Part shown: positions 1 through 8,785 of the stretch, piece after piece
Position numbering within the stretch: the first letter of the stretch is position 1
How the letters are laid out: the number at the start of each line of letters is the position of its first letter
Origin: Nocardia flavorosea NBRC 108225
GTDB taxonomy: Bacteria > Actinomycetota > Actinomycetes > Mycobacteriales > Mycobacteriaceae
Assembly: GCF_001613385.1 (NCBI RefSeq)
Contig: NZ_BDCG01000001.1
Coordinates: 1-64,000, forward strand
Length of the DNA: 64,000 nucleotides
Reading direction: 5' to 3'
Made by a program: the position numbers and the translations under genes
The notes under the pieces: model-generated
Seen by the model: only the letters and a program-made list of their open reading frames with translations
Told to the model about the DNA's origin: nothing
Databases searched by the model: none

Positions 1-234
1 AGTGTCGAGAGCGGATCAACCGGACCGCGCCGGGTCCCCCCCAGCAGCCACGCAGGGGCGCGGTCGTGGTCCGTGCGGATCGCAGGCGCGGGAATCCGGC
101 CGCCATCCCGCCGGCCCGCCCCGGCCTTCCGCACCCGCGCACCCGGCCGGACCGAGTCCGGTCGGCCGCCGAGGGGCGCGCCCTTGCGACTGCGCTCGTT
201 CTTACGGCATCGGGATCGAAGGAAGAAGGACACC
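1..234. other. Leader region without a recognised gene
   Basis: No coding region is supported here; the open frames carry no recognisable protein motif. The last 15 bases hold a purine-rich ribosome-binding site (GGAAGAAGGA, 221-230) four bases before the ATG at 235. The stretch is probably the 5' region of the first gene or the end of something outside the window. Confidence 0.5.
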
Positions 235-1287
235 ATGACCGCAACCCTCTCCGCTTCCGGACGGCATCCGCTCGCCCCGGTCGCCCCGCCCAGCATCGTC
301 GCCGATCTCTATTCGAGCGCCGAGATCGCGGCCTTGTTCGGGGTGATCGCCGAGCACGGGCCGTGGCCGCTGGTGCTGGCGCACCATTTCACGTCGACCG
401 AGGAGTATCTGGCGGTATCCGGCGGGGCAGACCGCAAAGCGGATGCGAAGCTCTCGGATTTCGCCGCCCCGGTGTTCCGCGGCTACCTCGCCAAAGAGGG
501 CGTGGCCTTCTACGACGAGATCCGTGATATCTACCTGAGCCGCATGCTGCTCGAGCATGCGAAGAGCGTGCACGGTGCCCGTTACGGTATGGCCCATCAC
601 ATGCTGTTCAATATGGCAGTCCCTTCGCACAGCTTCGACGCCGGTCATTTCGACAGCGGCAACTGGCGGGGGATGAGTTCGGTGGATACCCCGATCTGGT
701 TGCTCAGTGTGATGGCGAAATCGGGTCTGTTCGACGAGTGGGAGGTCAAGACCTCCCAGGTGATCACCTACTTCTACGATTCCGACATCGACGGCGGGTT
801 CACCTACTGGCCCGACGGGCCCGACCGCGCGCCGCAGCGACTGGCGGCGCCGTTCTGGAATACCGCTGTGCTCTCGGACAATTCGAAGATGTACCACCGG
901 CGCGAGGCCAACGGCCCGCGGGACCGCCGCGATATGCCCGAGCTGGAAATGCATACGCGACTGCACGGCGACAACGGTCAATGGGTGGTGCGCAACGGTG
1001 ATACGGAGCTCGGCCGGTACACCGACGGTGACGTCCGGACCCTCTTCCACTACACCGCACTCGTCTTCGACGACCGGCGCGACGCCGACCGCTATCTCGA
1101 CCACACCGACGACCTCACCGCCGCCAAGGTCTTCGATGTTCTCGGCGACGACCTGAAACGCCGCGGTATCGAGTTCGATTTCCCGGCGGATCCGATGACC
1201 GACCGGGATTTCATCGCGCTGCTCACCGCCACCTACGCCATGGCTCCCGCCGAGTACCCGGCCGACGCCCCACTCGACATCAACTGA
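235..1287 (+). CDS. Unknown protein with a possible Fe(II)/2-oxoglutarate-oxygenase-like metal triad
   Basis: A 350-residue soluble protein without signal peptide or membrane segment. The ATG at 235 is chosen over an upstream in-frame codon because it follows GGAAGAAGGA by four bases. I do not recognise the family with certainty. Visible candidates for a double-stranded beta-helix metal site are His138-x-Asp140 (in GHFDSGNWRG) and His221 (in NSKMYHRREANG), followed by several Arg residues. This is the spacing order HxD...H...R of 2-oxoglutarate oxygenases. That assignment is inference from motif shape only. The gene precedes a P450/ferredoxin/SDR operon by 620 bp on the same strand and may share its substrate. 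It could equally be a non-catalytic cupin-like or uncharacterised catabolic protein. Confidence 0.6.
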   Translation: MTATLSASGRHPLAPVAPPSIVADLYSSAEIAALFGVIAEHGPWPLVLAHHFTSTEEYLAVSGGADRKADAKLSDFAAPVFRGYLAKEGVAFYDEIRDIYLSRMLLEHAKSVHGARYGMAHHMLFNMAVPSHSFDAGHFDSGNWRGMSSVDTPIWLLSVMAKSGLFDEWEVKTSQVITYFYDSDIDGGFTYWPDGPDRAPQRLAAPFWNTAVLSDNSKMYHRREANGPRDRRDMPELEMHTRLHGDNGQWVVRNGDTELGRYTDGDVRTLFHYTALVFDDRRDADRYLDHTDDLTAAKVFDVLGDDLKRRGIEFDFPADPMTDRDFIALLTATYAMAPAEYPADAPLDIN

Positions 1288-1910
1288 CCACCGCCGCGAT
1301 GCGCCGGCGAGCCATGGCCGCCGGGCCGGACGTCCACGACGGACTTCCGCAAACGCTCTTATGCGCTTTCGGGCCCGCCCAGCCGGATGAGGCGCAGATC
1401 GTCCGGGATCAGAACGCCCGGTAGCCCGGCCTGGGCACGGCGTCCGGCGGGCAGTCGTCGCCGACCGGGACCCGACGCTGCATGCTGTATCGCGCCGGCG
1501 CGGGCGCCCAACGGCCGGGTCCGAATCCGGTTGCGGTGGTGTCTGAACTGTGGGTTTCACTCCTCTCGGCGGCGAGTTTTCCCGCTGAATGGGAGGCCGT
1601 CGATCGGCCCCTCGCGCAGACCCTATCGTCCTGTCATGCCACGGACTTGTGACGCAGTTCACCGACGGAGATCCCGCTCGCCGAACCGCTCACACCGCGG
1701 CAATCCGCCCGCCGTAGGACGCCATGGGCCGTTGAACCGCTCGGTAGCGCCGGCGGCTCGGCCTCGCGAATGGGCGACCCGACGGCTTGTGCGCGCCGGT
1801 TCCACCGCCCGTGGCTGCCACCCGATCACTCTCCGGGGCCGACCCGATCGCCCGCTGCCGCGGGGATAGACCTCGGCTCACCGGTCATTGCCCTCGAAAG
1901 GCCCCGCATC
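1288..1910. other. Intergenic stretch, no gene recognised
   Basis: 623 bases between two + strand genes. All open frames look like out-of-frame shadows rich in Arg, Pro and Gly, with no domain signature. The region presumably carries the promoter of the operon beginning at 1911. I see no strong inverted repeat in it. Confidence 0.5.
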
Positions 1911-2858
1911 ATGACAAACCCCGTCGATACCGTAGCCGCCGCCGTCTCCGCGGCCGGCGCTCCGACGCTGGGGGCCCGCCGGGTCTCCGCCGGCTACTCC
2001 TGGCCGGAGTGCCCGCGATGGCACGCGGGCACCTTCTGGTTCTCCGATATGTACACGGGCACACTGAAAACGCTCGACGCCGAGGGCAACGCCACCGTCG
2101 TGGTGGACGCGACCGGACGCGCCGCCGGTACCGAGGTGCCGATCACGCTGGGCGGATTCGGCTGGCTGCCGGACGGGCGCCTGATCGTCGTGTCTATGCA
2201 CGAGAAACTCGTGCTGGTGCACAACAGCGGAGCCCCCGACGACCTGAGCGTGTACGCCGATATCTCCGAGTACACCCTGGCCGCCGCCAACGATATGGTC
2301 GTCGACGCCGACGGCCGCGCCTACATCACTCAGCTCGGGTTCGACCTCTTCAAGGGCGACGAGCCGGTGGCCTCCCCGCTGATCGTGGTGGAGCCGGACG
2401 GCACCGTGTCGACCCCGGCCAAAGTCGGTCCGCTGATGTGCGGCAACGGTATCGCGATCAGCGACGACGGCACCGAGGTCTACGTGGCCGAGGTGATGGC
2501 CTTCAAGATCACGGTGATGGATCGCGCCGCGGACGGCACCCTGTCGAACCCGCGGGATTTCGCCACCTGCCCGTTCATGCCCGACGGGATCGGTCTCGAC
2601 GCGGACGGCGGTGTCTGGGCGGCCATGCCCGGCGGCGGCTACGTCGCGCGTTTCACCGGCCAAGGGCTCACCCACGCGGTTTCGCTGCCGCTGGAGGACG
2701 GGATCGGCTCGGCCTGCCTGCTCGGCGGCCCGGACCGCAAAACCCTGTATATAACCGCTGGATTCGAGGTGTTCGACTTCGCGAAATCGGCCCGGGAAGC
2801 GCAGGGAACCATCTGGGTGGCCGATGTCGAGCATTCCGGCGGCGCCACCCGCCCCTGA
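1911..2858 (+). CDS. SMP-30/gluconolactonase/LRE-family protein, putative lactonase
   Basis: A 315-residue six-bladed beta-propeller of the SMP-30/gluconolactonase/luciferin-regenerating family, whose members hydrolyse lactones or similar esters with one divalent metal. The expected metal ligands are recognisable: Glu in SWPECPRW near residue 27, Asn in AANDMVVD, Asn in CGNGIAIS and Asp in PDGIGLD. Length is normal for the family and there is no signal peptide, so it should be cytoplasmic. It starts an operon that continues through an SDR, a P450, a ferredoxin and its reductase. With two Baeyer-Villiger-type monooxygenases further along the window, a role opening a lactone intermediate is attractive, but this is inference. 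The ATG at 1911 is used; an ORF extension upstream has no homology. Confidence 0.85.
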   Translation: MTNPVDTVAAAVSAAGAPTLGARRVSAGYSWPECPRWHAGTFWFSDMYTGTLKTLDAEGNATVVVDATGRAAGTEVPITLGGFGWLPDGRLIVVSMHEKLVLVHNSGAPDDLSVYADISEYTLAAANDMVVDADGRAYITQLGFDLFKGDEPVASPLIVVEPDGTVSTPAKVGPLMCGNGIAISDDGTEVYVAEVMAFKITVMDRAADGTLSNPRDFATCPFMPDGIGLDADGGVWAAMPGGGYVARFTGQGLTHAVSLPLEDGIGSACLLGGPDRKTLYITAGFEVFDFAKSAREAQGTIWVADVEHSGGATRP

Positions 2859-2892
2859 TCTGTCCGCAACCCATAGAAACTCTGAGGAAGAC

Positions 2893-3798
2893 ATGGCAAC
2901 ACTGGACTTCTCCGACCGCGTCGTCATCGTGACCGGCGCCGGCCGTGGTATCGGTCGCGCCCACGCGCTGCTGCTCGCTTCCCGCGGCGCATCGGTCGTG
3001 GTCGGTGATCTCGGCGCCCGCATCGACGGCGGCGGGGTCGACGGAGACGACCCGGCGGCGGAGGTCGTCGCGGAGATCACCGCCGCCGGCGGCAAGGCCG
3101 TCGCCTGCACCGGCGATGTATCCACCGAAGAAGGAGCTCGCGCGCTGGTCGATACGGCGGTCAGCTTCTTCGGTGGGCTGACCTCCGTCGTCAACAACGC
3201 CGGGATCGTGCGCACTGCCCCCTTCGCCGAAGTACCGGACGAGGAGTACCAGCGGCATCTCGACGTCCACTACTTCGGTGCCCTCCGGGTCATCCGCGCC
3301 GCGTGGCCGCACCTGCTGCAGGCCACCGCACCACGCATCGTGAACACCATTTCCCAAGCGATGCTGGGTAATCCGGGAATGTCGCACTACGGCGGTTCCA
3401 AGGGGGCGCTGTTCGGCCTCACCCGCAACCTCGCGCTCGAGGGCCTGGAAGCGGGTATCAAGGTCAACGCGATCGCGCCCGGTGCCGGTACCCGGATGGC
3501 CGAGGCCGCCGCCGGCACCTTGTCGCCGGAAGTCATGGAATACATGCGCACGGCGCTGCTGCCCGAGCACGTCGCCCCCGTCGTCGCCTACCTGCTACAC
3601 CCCACTTGCGAGGTCACCGGCGAAGTGTTCAATGTGGCCGGCGGCATCGTGAACCGGCTGGCGCTGGTCAACACCGTGGGCATCCACGATCCCGGGCTCA
3701 CCGTGGAAACCGTGGCCGACCGGTTCGACACGATCATGGCGATCACACCGGAAGCCATCCCCCAGGTCGTCGCGCCCGCGCAGCTGCCGGCCTCCTGA
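2893..3798 (+). CDS. SDR oxidoreductase, multifunctional-enzyme (hydroxyacyl-CoA dehydrogenase) type
   Basis: A 301-residue NAD(P)-dependent short-chain dehydrogenase. It shows the cofactor motif TGAGRGIG at the N-terminus, the structural NNAG, and the catalytic pair Tyr166-x3-Lys170 (YGGSK) with an upstream Ser. The long loop after the first strand (GDLGARIDGGGVDGDDP) and the 300-residue length resemble the dehydrogenase part of peroxisomal multifunctional enzyme 2 and its actinobacterial relatives. These oxidise 3-hydroxyacyl-CoA or steroid alcohols. The gene starts 34 bases after the SMP-30 gene (ATG 2893 after GAGGAAG) and lies 33 bases before the P450, so it is operonic. It probably oxidises the alcohol made by the P450 or an equivalent intermediate; the substrate is unknown. 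Confidence 0.85.
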   Translation: MATLDFSDRVVIVTGAGRGIGRAHALLLASRGASVVVGDLGARIDGGGVDGDDPAAEVVAEITAAGGKAVACTGDVSTEEGARALVDTAVSFFGGLTSVVNNAGIVRTAPFAEVPDEEYQRHLDVHYFGALRVIRAAWPHLLQATAPRIVNTISQAMLGNPGMSHYGGSKGALFGLTRNLALEGLEAGIKVNAIAPGAGTRMAEAAAGTLSPEVMEYMRTALLPEHVAPVVAYLLHPTCEVTGEVFNVAGGIVNRLALVNTVGIHDPGLTVETVADRFDTIMAITPEAIPQVVAPAQLPAS

Positions 3799-3831
3799 TC
3801 CTCTACTCACAGCACATATTGGAGTGATCCG

Positions 3832-5070
3832 ATGAGCACAACCGAGACGGCCGGCAATGTCGTGAGCACCGAATACCCGTTCCCGCCGGTGGCGCCGGAC
3901 GAAGCACTGGAGCGATACCATGCGATCGCCGCCGATCGGCCGATGACCATGATGACCATGCCGTTCGGCGGCGACGTCTGGGTGATCCACCGCAACGCCG
4001 CGGCCCGGGAGATGCTGAGCGACGGTCGGTTCGTCCGCGAGCCGTTCCGGACCGGCGAGCGGGTGGTGCCGTATTTCGTGGAGTTCCCCGACTTCCTGAG
4101 GACCACCCTGCAATTCGAGGATCCGCCGCATCACACCAAGCTGCGGAAGCTGGTGCAGCGCTCGATCTCTCCGAAACGAGTGAAGGCAATGCGTGATTCG
4201 GCGGTGGAATTCGCCAACCATCTCATCGACGAGATGATCGCCAAGGGTGCACCGACCAACCTGGTGCACGACTACGCAGTCGCACTGCCGATCCAGATGC
4301 TGGCCAATCTGCTCGGCGTGCCTCCCGAGGATCGACCTAAGTTCCAGAAGTGGAGCTCCTCGACGCTTGCGGTGGCGAATATGCCGGAGGAAGCGGTCGT
4401 GGCGAACATGACCGAACTGGTCGTGTACATGATGAGCCTGATCGAGGAACGACGGAAGGAGCCGCGCGAGGATCTACTCAGCGATCTGGCCAACGCCCGG
4501 GACAAGGACGACAGCCTCACCGACGGTGAGATCCTCCCGATCGCACTGGTGCTCATCATCGGCGGATTCGACAATACGGCGAACTTCATCTGCGCGGGAG
4601 TGCACTCGCTGCTGAGTAATCCCGATCAGCTCGAGCTCTTCCGCGCTGATCCCGATGGTCTGGCGCCGACCGCGGTGGAGGAGATCCTGCGGCACGGCCG
4701 GATGGCGGTGGGGTCGACCGTCGCCGGTGGTGGCGGATTGGTGCCGTTCGTAGCGACAGAGGACGTGGAGCTGGACGGAAGACCCATCGCGAAAGGCGAA
4801 GCGATTCTGGTTGATCCGGGCTCGGTGAACCACGACGGCGTGGTCGTCGAGAACGACGGGGTGTTCGATATCCGGAGGTCGAACAATCCGCACTTGACCC
4901 TGAGCTACGGTCTGCATCACTGCCTCGGTGCGCCGCTGGCACGGATGGAGATGCAGGTCGGACTCGCCGAGCTGTTCAAACGACTGCCGAGCCTCCGTCT
5001 CGAGGGCGAGGCCGTGATCGATATGGACAACCTGACCCAGGCGGTCACCGATCTGCCGGTGTCCTGGTAG
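3832..5070 (+). CDS. Cytochrome P450 monooxygenase
   Basis: A 412-residue bacterial class I P450. The I-helix oxygen-activation segment is GGFDNTAN (residues 244-251), so Asp247 replaces the usual acidic residue but Asn248 sits where Thr is common, with Thr249 next. The ExxR motif is Glu284-I-L-Arg287 and the heme-thiolate Cys364 is in SYGLHHCLGAPLAR, with Tyr replacing the usual Phe. No membrane anchor is present. The next two genes encode its likely electron donors, a [2Fe-2S] ferredoxin (9 bases downstream) and a ferredoxin reductase, which makes a complete three-component system. It probably hydroxylates a hydrophobic polycyclic or terpenoid substrate. I cannot assign a CYP family by eye. 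Confidence 0.95.
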   Translation: MSTTETAGNVVSTEYPFPPVAPDEALERYHAIAADRPMTMMTMPFGGDVWVIHRNAAAREMLSDGRFVREPFRTGERVVPYFVEFPDFLRTTLQFEDPPHHTKLRKLVQRSISPKRVKAMRDSAVEFANHLIDEMIAKGAPTNLVHDYAVALPIQMLANLLGVPPEDRPKFQKWSSSTLAVANMPEEAVVANMTELVVYMMSLIEERRKEPREDLLSDLANARDKDDSLTDGEILPIALVLIIGGFDNTANFICAGVHSLLSNPDQLELFRADPDGLAPTAVEEILRHGRMAVGSTVAGGGGLVPFVATEDVELDGRPIAKGEAILVDPGSVNHDGVVVENDGVFDIRRSNNPHLTLSYGLHHCLGAPLARMEMQVGLAELFKRLPSLRLEGEAVIDMDNLTQAVTDLPVSW

Positions 5071-5079
5071 GAGCGCCCG

Positions 5080-5400
5080 ATGCCGAAAGTGTTCTACACC
5101 CAGCCCGACGGCGCGGTGAAGGTGATCGACGGCGCCGTGGGGGATTCGGTGATGTCCACCGCAGTGAAGAACGGTGTGCGTGGCATCGTCGGTCAGTGCG
5201 GCGGCACCCTGTCGTGCGCAACGTGTCACGTGTACGTCGAGCGTGCCGAGCTGGGATATTTTGCCGGTCCCACTGAGGACGAGGACGATATGCTCGAATG
5301 CACCGCCGCCGACCGTGCGGACAATTCCCGGATGTCGTGTCAGCTGACCTTGGCCGACGGCGTGGACCTGCACGTGACCGTCCCCGATGAGCAGGTCTGA
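5080..5400 (+). CDS. [2Fe-2S] ferredoxin, adrenodoxin/putidaredoxin type
   Basis: A 106-residue ferredoxin with the vertebrate/bacterial P450-type cluster pattern: Cys40, Cys46, Cys49 and Cys87 (C-x5-C-x2-C...C). The acidic helix around residues 65-72 (TEDEDDML) is the usual docking surface for P450 and reductase. It begins nine bases after the P450 stop and ends two bases before the reductase start, so the three genes are almost certainly co-transcribed. It should carry single electrons from the reductase to the P450 in the cytoplasm. It might also serve the Rieske oxygenase elsewhere in this window, for which no dedicated reductase is visible. Confidence 0.95.
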   Translation: MPKVFYTQPDGAVKVIDGAVGDSVMSTAVKNGVRGIVGQCGGTLSCATCHVYVERAELGYFAGPTEDEDDMLECTAADRADNSRMSCQLTLADGVDLHVTVPDEQV

Positions 5401-5402
5401 CT

Positions 5403-6698
5403 GTGCGGGAAGCGGAAACGGTGCGCGCCGGAATGCCGCCGCGCAGCGTCGTGGTGGTGGGTGCCTCACACGCTGCGGTTCATTTTGCGGACCGCCTGCG
5501 CGAGACGGGCTTTACCGGAGAGATCACCCTTGTCTCCCACGAACCGCGACTGCCGTATCAACGGCCGCCTTTGTCCAAAGGATGGTTGAAAGGCGAAGTG
5601 ACCAGCGAGTCGCTGCTGCTCCGCGATCCCACGCACTACGCCGACAAGGAGATCGAACTGATCACCGGTGCGCGGGTCGAACAGGTGACCCGCACACCGG
5701 CAGGGATCCGGATCGAATTCGCCGGCGAAGGCGGATCGTGCACCAGGGAGTTCGATCGACTGGTCTTGGCCACCGGCGCGCGCGCCCGGACCCTGGCGCT
5801 GCCCGGATCCGAACATCCCGATGTCGTGCGCCTGCGCGACCTCGGCCACGCCTCCGTATTGGCCGACCGGGTCCGCAAAGGTCCGATCGTGGTCATCGGC
5901 GGCGGCTTCGTCGGCCTGGAGGTCGCCGCCACCGCGCGGACCCTGGGTACGGAAGTGACCGTGATCGAGGCCGGGTCGCGATTATTGGGTCGTTCGGTGG
6001 GAGAAGTCACCGCGGAGGCGTTGCGTGCCGCGCACCGGGCCATCGGCACCGATATCGTCCTGGACGCGCAGCCGACGGCCATCACGATCGCAGACAACGG
6101 GATCCGCGGCGTCCGGCTCGACGACGGACGCGAGATTACCGCCACCACGGTACTGGTCGGGATCGGCGCCGAGCCGCGCACCGAACTGGCCTTCCAGCTT
6201 GGTCTGCGCTGCGCAGGCGGTGTGGTGGTCGACAATCGGTGCCTGACCTCCGACGGCCGGACGCTGGCCATCGGCGACTGCACCACCCGGGTATCGCCCA
6301 CCGGCGGCCACTACCGGCTCGAATCGGTGGACAATGCCACCACCCAGGCCGAGGTCGCGGCCGCGGTACTGGCGGGGAGTACCGCACCGGTCCCGGCCGT
6401 ACCGTGGTTCTGGTCGGACCAGGGCGACCAGAAACTGCAGATCGTCGGCCTGATAGGCGATCACACGTCGGTGGTGGTCCGCACCGATCCGGACAAGCCG
6501 CGGAGGCGGGTCGCACTGTACTTCGCGGGCGACGGCCTGGTGGCCGCCGAATGCCTGAACGCTCCGGCGGATTTCGTGGCACTGCGAGCGGCGCTGGGGC
6601 GCGGGCGACGACCGGGACCCGAAGAGTTGTCCGACAGCACTGTCCCGCTGAAGAAGCTGCTGACCTCCGGTGGCAGTGGCGCGATTGCGCGTCCGTGA
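5403..6698 (+). CDS. FAD-dependent ferredoxin reductase (putidaredoxin-reductase family)
   Basis: A 431-residue NAD(P)H:ferredoxin reductase. It has the first dinucleotide fold VVVVGASHAAVHFA (a variant of GxGxxG with Ala), the FAD-contact segment LPYQRPPLSKGWLKG, a second NAD(P)H fold VVIGGGFVGLEVAA near residue 165, and the late FAD motif LAIGDCTTR. These mark the putidaredoxin/rubredoxin-reductase family rather than adrenodoxin reductase. The GTG at 5403 begins two bases after the ferredoxin stop; an internal ATG at 5433 is a possible alternative start. It completes the P450 electron-transfer chain encoded at 3832-6698. Confidence 0.93.
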   Translation: MREAETVRAGMPPRSVVVVGASHAAVHFADRLRETGFTGEITLVSHEPRLPYQRPPLSKGWLKGEVTSESLLLRDPTHYADKEIELITGARVEQVTRTPAGIRIEFAGEGGSCTREFDRLVLATGARARTLALPGSEHPDVVRLRDLGHASVLADRVRKGPIVVIGGGFVGLEVAATARTLGTEVTVIEAGSRLLGRSVGEVTAEALRAAHRAIGTDIVLDAQPTAITIADNGIRGVRLDDGREITATTVLVGIGAEPRTELAFQLGLRCAGGVVVDNRCLTSDGRTLAIGDCTTRVSPTGGHYRLESVDNATTQAEVAAAVLAGSTAPVPAVPWFWSDQGDQKLQIVGLIGDHTSVVVRTDPDKPRRRVALYFAGDGLVAAECLNAPADFVALRAALGRGRRPGPEELSDSTVPLKKLLTSGGSGAIARP

Positions 6699-6774
6699 AG
6701 TAGGCCGGGGAACCGTGTTCGCCGCGCTTGGACCCGTGAATCGGTCACCGGTCTCATAGAACAGGAGAGATCAA

Positions 6775-8244
6775 ATGTCGGATGTGAGTGTTCACCCCGA
6801 GCGGCTCGTCACAGTGGCCGAATGGGACTACGAGGCCGATGTCGTGGTCGTCGGCTACGGAGTCGCGGGAGCAAGCGCGGCGATCGAGGCGGCCCGTGCG
6901 GGTGCCGATGTACTGGTGCTCGAGCGCACCGGGGGATGGGGTGGTGCGGAGGCGTTATCGGGTGGATTCATCTACCTCGGCGGCGGCACCGCCCTACAGC
7001 AGGCCCTCGGTTTCGAGGATTCGCCAGAGAACATGGAACGATTCCTGATGGCCGCACTCGGTCCGGGCACCGACGAGGCCAAGATCCACGACTACTGCCA
7101 GGGAAGTGTGGAGCATTTCGATTGGCTTGTCGCGCAGGGTGTTCCGTTCAAAGAGGAATTCTGGGGTGAACCCGGCTGGGAGCCGCCGGCCGATCAGGGC
7201 CTGATGTATTCCGGCGGCGAGAATGCCGCACCGCACAACACCCTCGCCGCACCGGCGCCGCGCGGTCATCTCCCGGAGATGGCGGATAAACACACCAGCG
7301 AGAAGGGCGGCGGTTTCATGCTGATGAAACCGCTCACCGATACCGCCACGGCGCTGGGTGTGCGCGCCGAATACGATCTGCGGCTGCAGCGCCTGATCGT
7401 CGACGAATCCGGCCGGGTGACCGGAGTGATGGCGAAGCGTTACGGCAAACCGGTGTACGTTCGCGCGCGCCGAGGCGTGGTGCTGGCAACCGGTAGCTTC
7501 GCCTACAACCAGGAGATGGTCGAGGCCTACACTCCGCTGCTCGTCAACCGGCCCGCCGCCGCCATCGAGGAACACGACGGTATCGGTATCCGGGTGGCGC
7601 AAGCCTTGGGCGCCCAACTGGCGCATATGGACGCCATCGAGGTCGCCATCTTCGCCGATCCGCAGATGATGGCGCGCGGAATTCTCGTCAACGGGCGCGG
7701 CCAGCGCTACATTCCCGAGGATTCCTACCCCAGCCATATCGGCCAGTCGACGCTGATCCGCCAGAACAACGAAGCTTTCCTGATCATCGACGAATCCGCC
7801 CTAGAGGAGGCGAACAACACCGTCTCGAGCAGTGCGGCGATGCGCAGCGTGCCGCCCACCTGGGTCGCGGAATCGGTGGAAGAGCTGGAATCGGATATCG
7901 GTTTCCCCGCCGGGGTTCTGCAGGCGACCGTCGAGGTCTACAACCGGCATGCGAAAGACGGCGCCGACCCGCTGCTGGGTAAGAAAACCCAGTGGGTGAA
8001 ACCGATCGGCACCCCGCTGGCGGCCTACGACCTACGAAATCGCACGGGCGGCTTCACCCTCGGCGGATTGCGGACCGATCTCGACTCCCGGGTCGTGCAC
8101 GTCTCCGGTGACCCGATCCCCGGCCTGTTCGCCGCGGGCCGCTGCACCTCGGGAATCAGCGCCGGCGGGTACGTCAGCGGGGCTTCCTTGGGGGACGGTA
8201 GCTTCTACGGTCGCCGCGCCGGTCGCGCGGCTGCCGGATCCTGA
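6775..8244 (+). CDS. FAD-dependent dehydrogenase, fumarate-reductase/KstD-like flavoprotein
   Basis: A 489-residue flavoprotein of the family that contains fumarate reductase and 3-ketosteroid dehydrogenases. The N-terminal FAD fold reads VVVGYGVAGASAAIEAARAG, followed by a Glu-Arg at the end of the second strand (VLVLER) and a GGAEALSGG contact. The C-terminal FAD motif is PGLFAAGRCTSG...SGASLGDG. No signal peptide is seen, so it is cytoplasmic and not a periplasmic fumarate reductase. It lies 76 bases after the ferredoxin reductase with a GGAGAG site before ATG 6775. It probably dehydrogenates or reduces a C-C bond in a cyclic ketone. It is the shortest and most divergent of three such flavoproteins in the window, so a Delta1-dehydrogenase activity is less certain here. 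Confidence 0.85.
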   Translation: MSDVSVHPERLVTVAEWDYEADVVVVGYGVAGASAAIEAARAGADVLVLERTGGWGGAEALSGGFIYLGGGTALQQALGFEDSPENMERFLMAALGPGTDEAKIHDYCQGSVEHFDWLVAQGVPFKEEFWGEPGWEPPADQGLMYSGGENAAPHNTLAAPAPRGHLPEMADKHTSEKGGGFMLMKPLTDTATALGVRAEYDLRLQRLIVDESGRVTGVMAKRYGKPVYVRARRGVVLATGSFAYNQEMVEAYTPLLVNRPAAAIEEHDGIGIRVAQALGAQLAHMDAIEVAIFADPQMMARGILVNGRGQRYIPEDSYPSHIGQSTLIRQNNEAFLIIDESALEEANNTVSSSAAMRSVPPTWVAESVEELESDIGFPAGVLQATVEVYNRHAKDGADPLLGKKTQWVKPIGTPLAAYDLRNRTGGFTLGGLRTDLDSRVVHVSGDPIPGLFAAGRCTSGISAGGYVSGASLGDGSFYGRRAGRAAAGS

Positions 8245-8785
8245 CGTCCGCGGAAACGCCGACCGATGAATTCGGAACAGGCCGACTGGTGACCGAACCT
8301 GTACGAGGCATCCCTTCGCGGAGACCGAGCTGATCGGCCGACTGTTCTCCCGTGAAGGCGGGGCACCGAGATCCCGGTGCGGATTCCGCACGGTGGGATG
8401 AGCGGCGCATGCCACTCGGGCCACCTCTCCGGGTGGGCGGCTGTTGTGGCGCGCGGCTGGTAGAGGGCGTTGACCGCGAGATCACCGGTGCCCTCGGGCG
8501 CGGTGATCACCGGCGCGGGTGTTCCTGGTGTACGGCCGGGGGGATGCGTGCTGACCGTGTTGGGCTGCCGGCTGGTCCGCCGGCCCGCATACATCCAGTG
8601 CCGGATTGTCCGGTCGGCTCGGTTGCTTCTCATCGTCCTGCACGCGTGAGGTCATTGTGTCGAGTCCGCCTGAGTGCCGTGCCGGGTGGAAGGCGCATGA
8701 TCACCGGATCCTTTGCAGGAGGTCGGTGTTGAGTCGCCGAACCAGTGCGCGCAGGCGTTCGTGCGAGGTGCCGCAGGTCGATCAG
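8245..8785. other. Intergenic stretch, no intact gene recognised
   Basis: 541 bases downstream of the flavoprotein and upstream of a truncated MpaB-type gene. Open frames on both strands give only low-complexity Arg/Gly/Pro proteins. The missing N-terminal half of the following gene is not recognisable in any frame here, so it was either lost by deletion or has decayed beyond recognition. Confidence 0.45.

Noticed and set aside
202-1662. A 486-codon - strand open frame
   Set aside because: Antisense to the gene at 235-1287, no motif.
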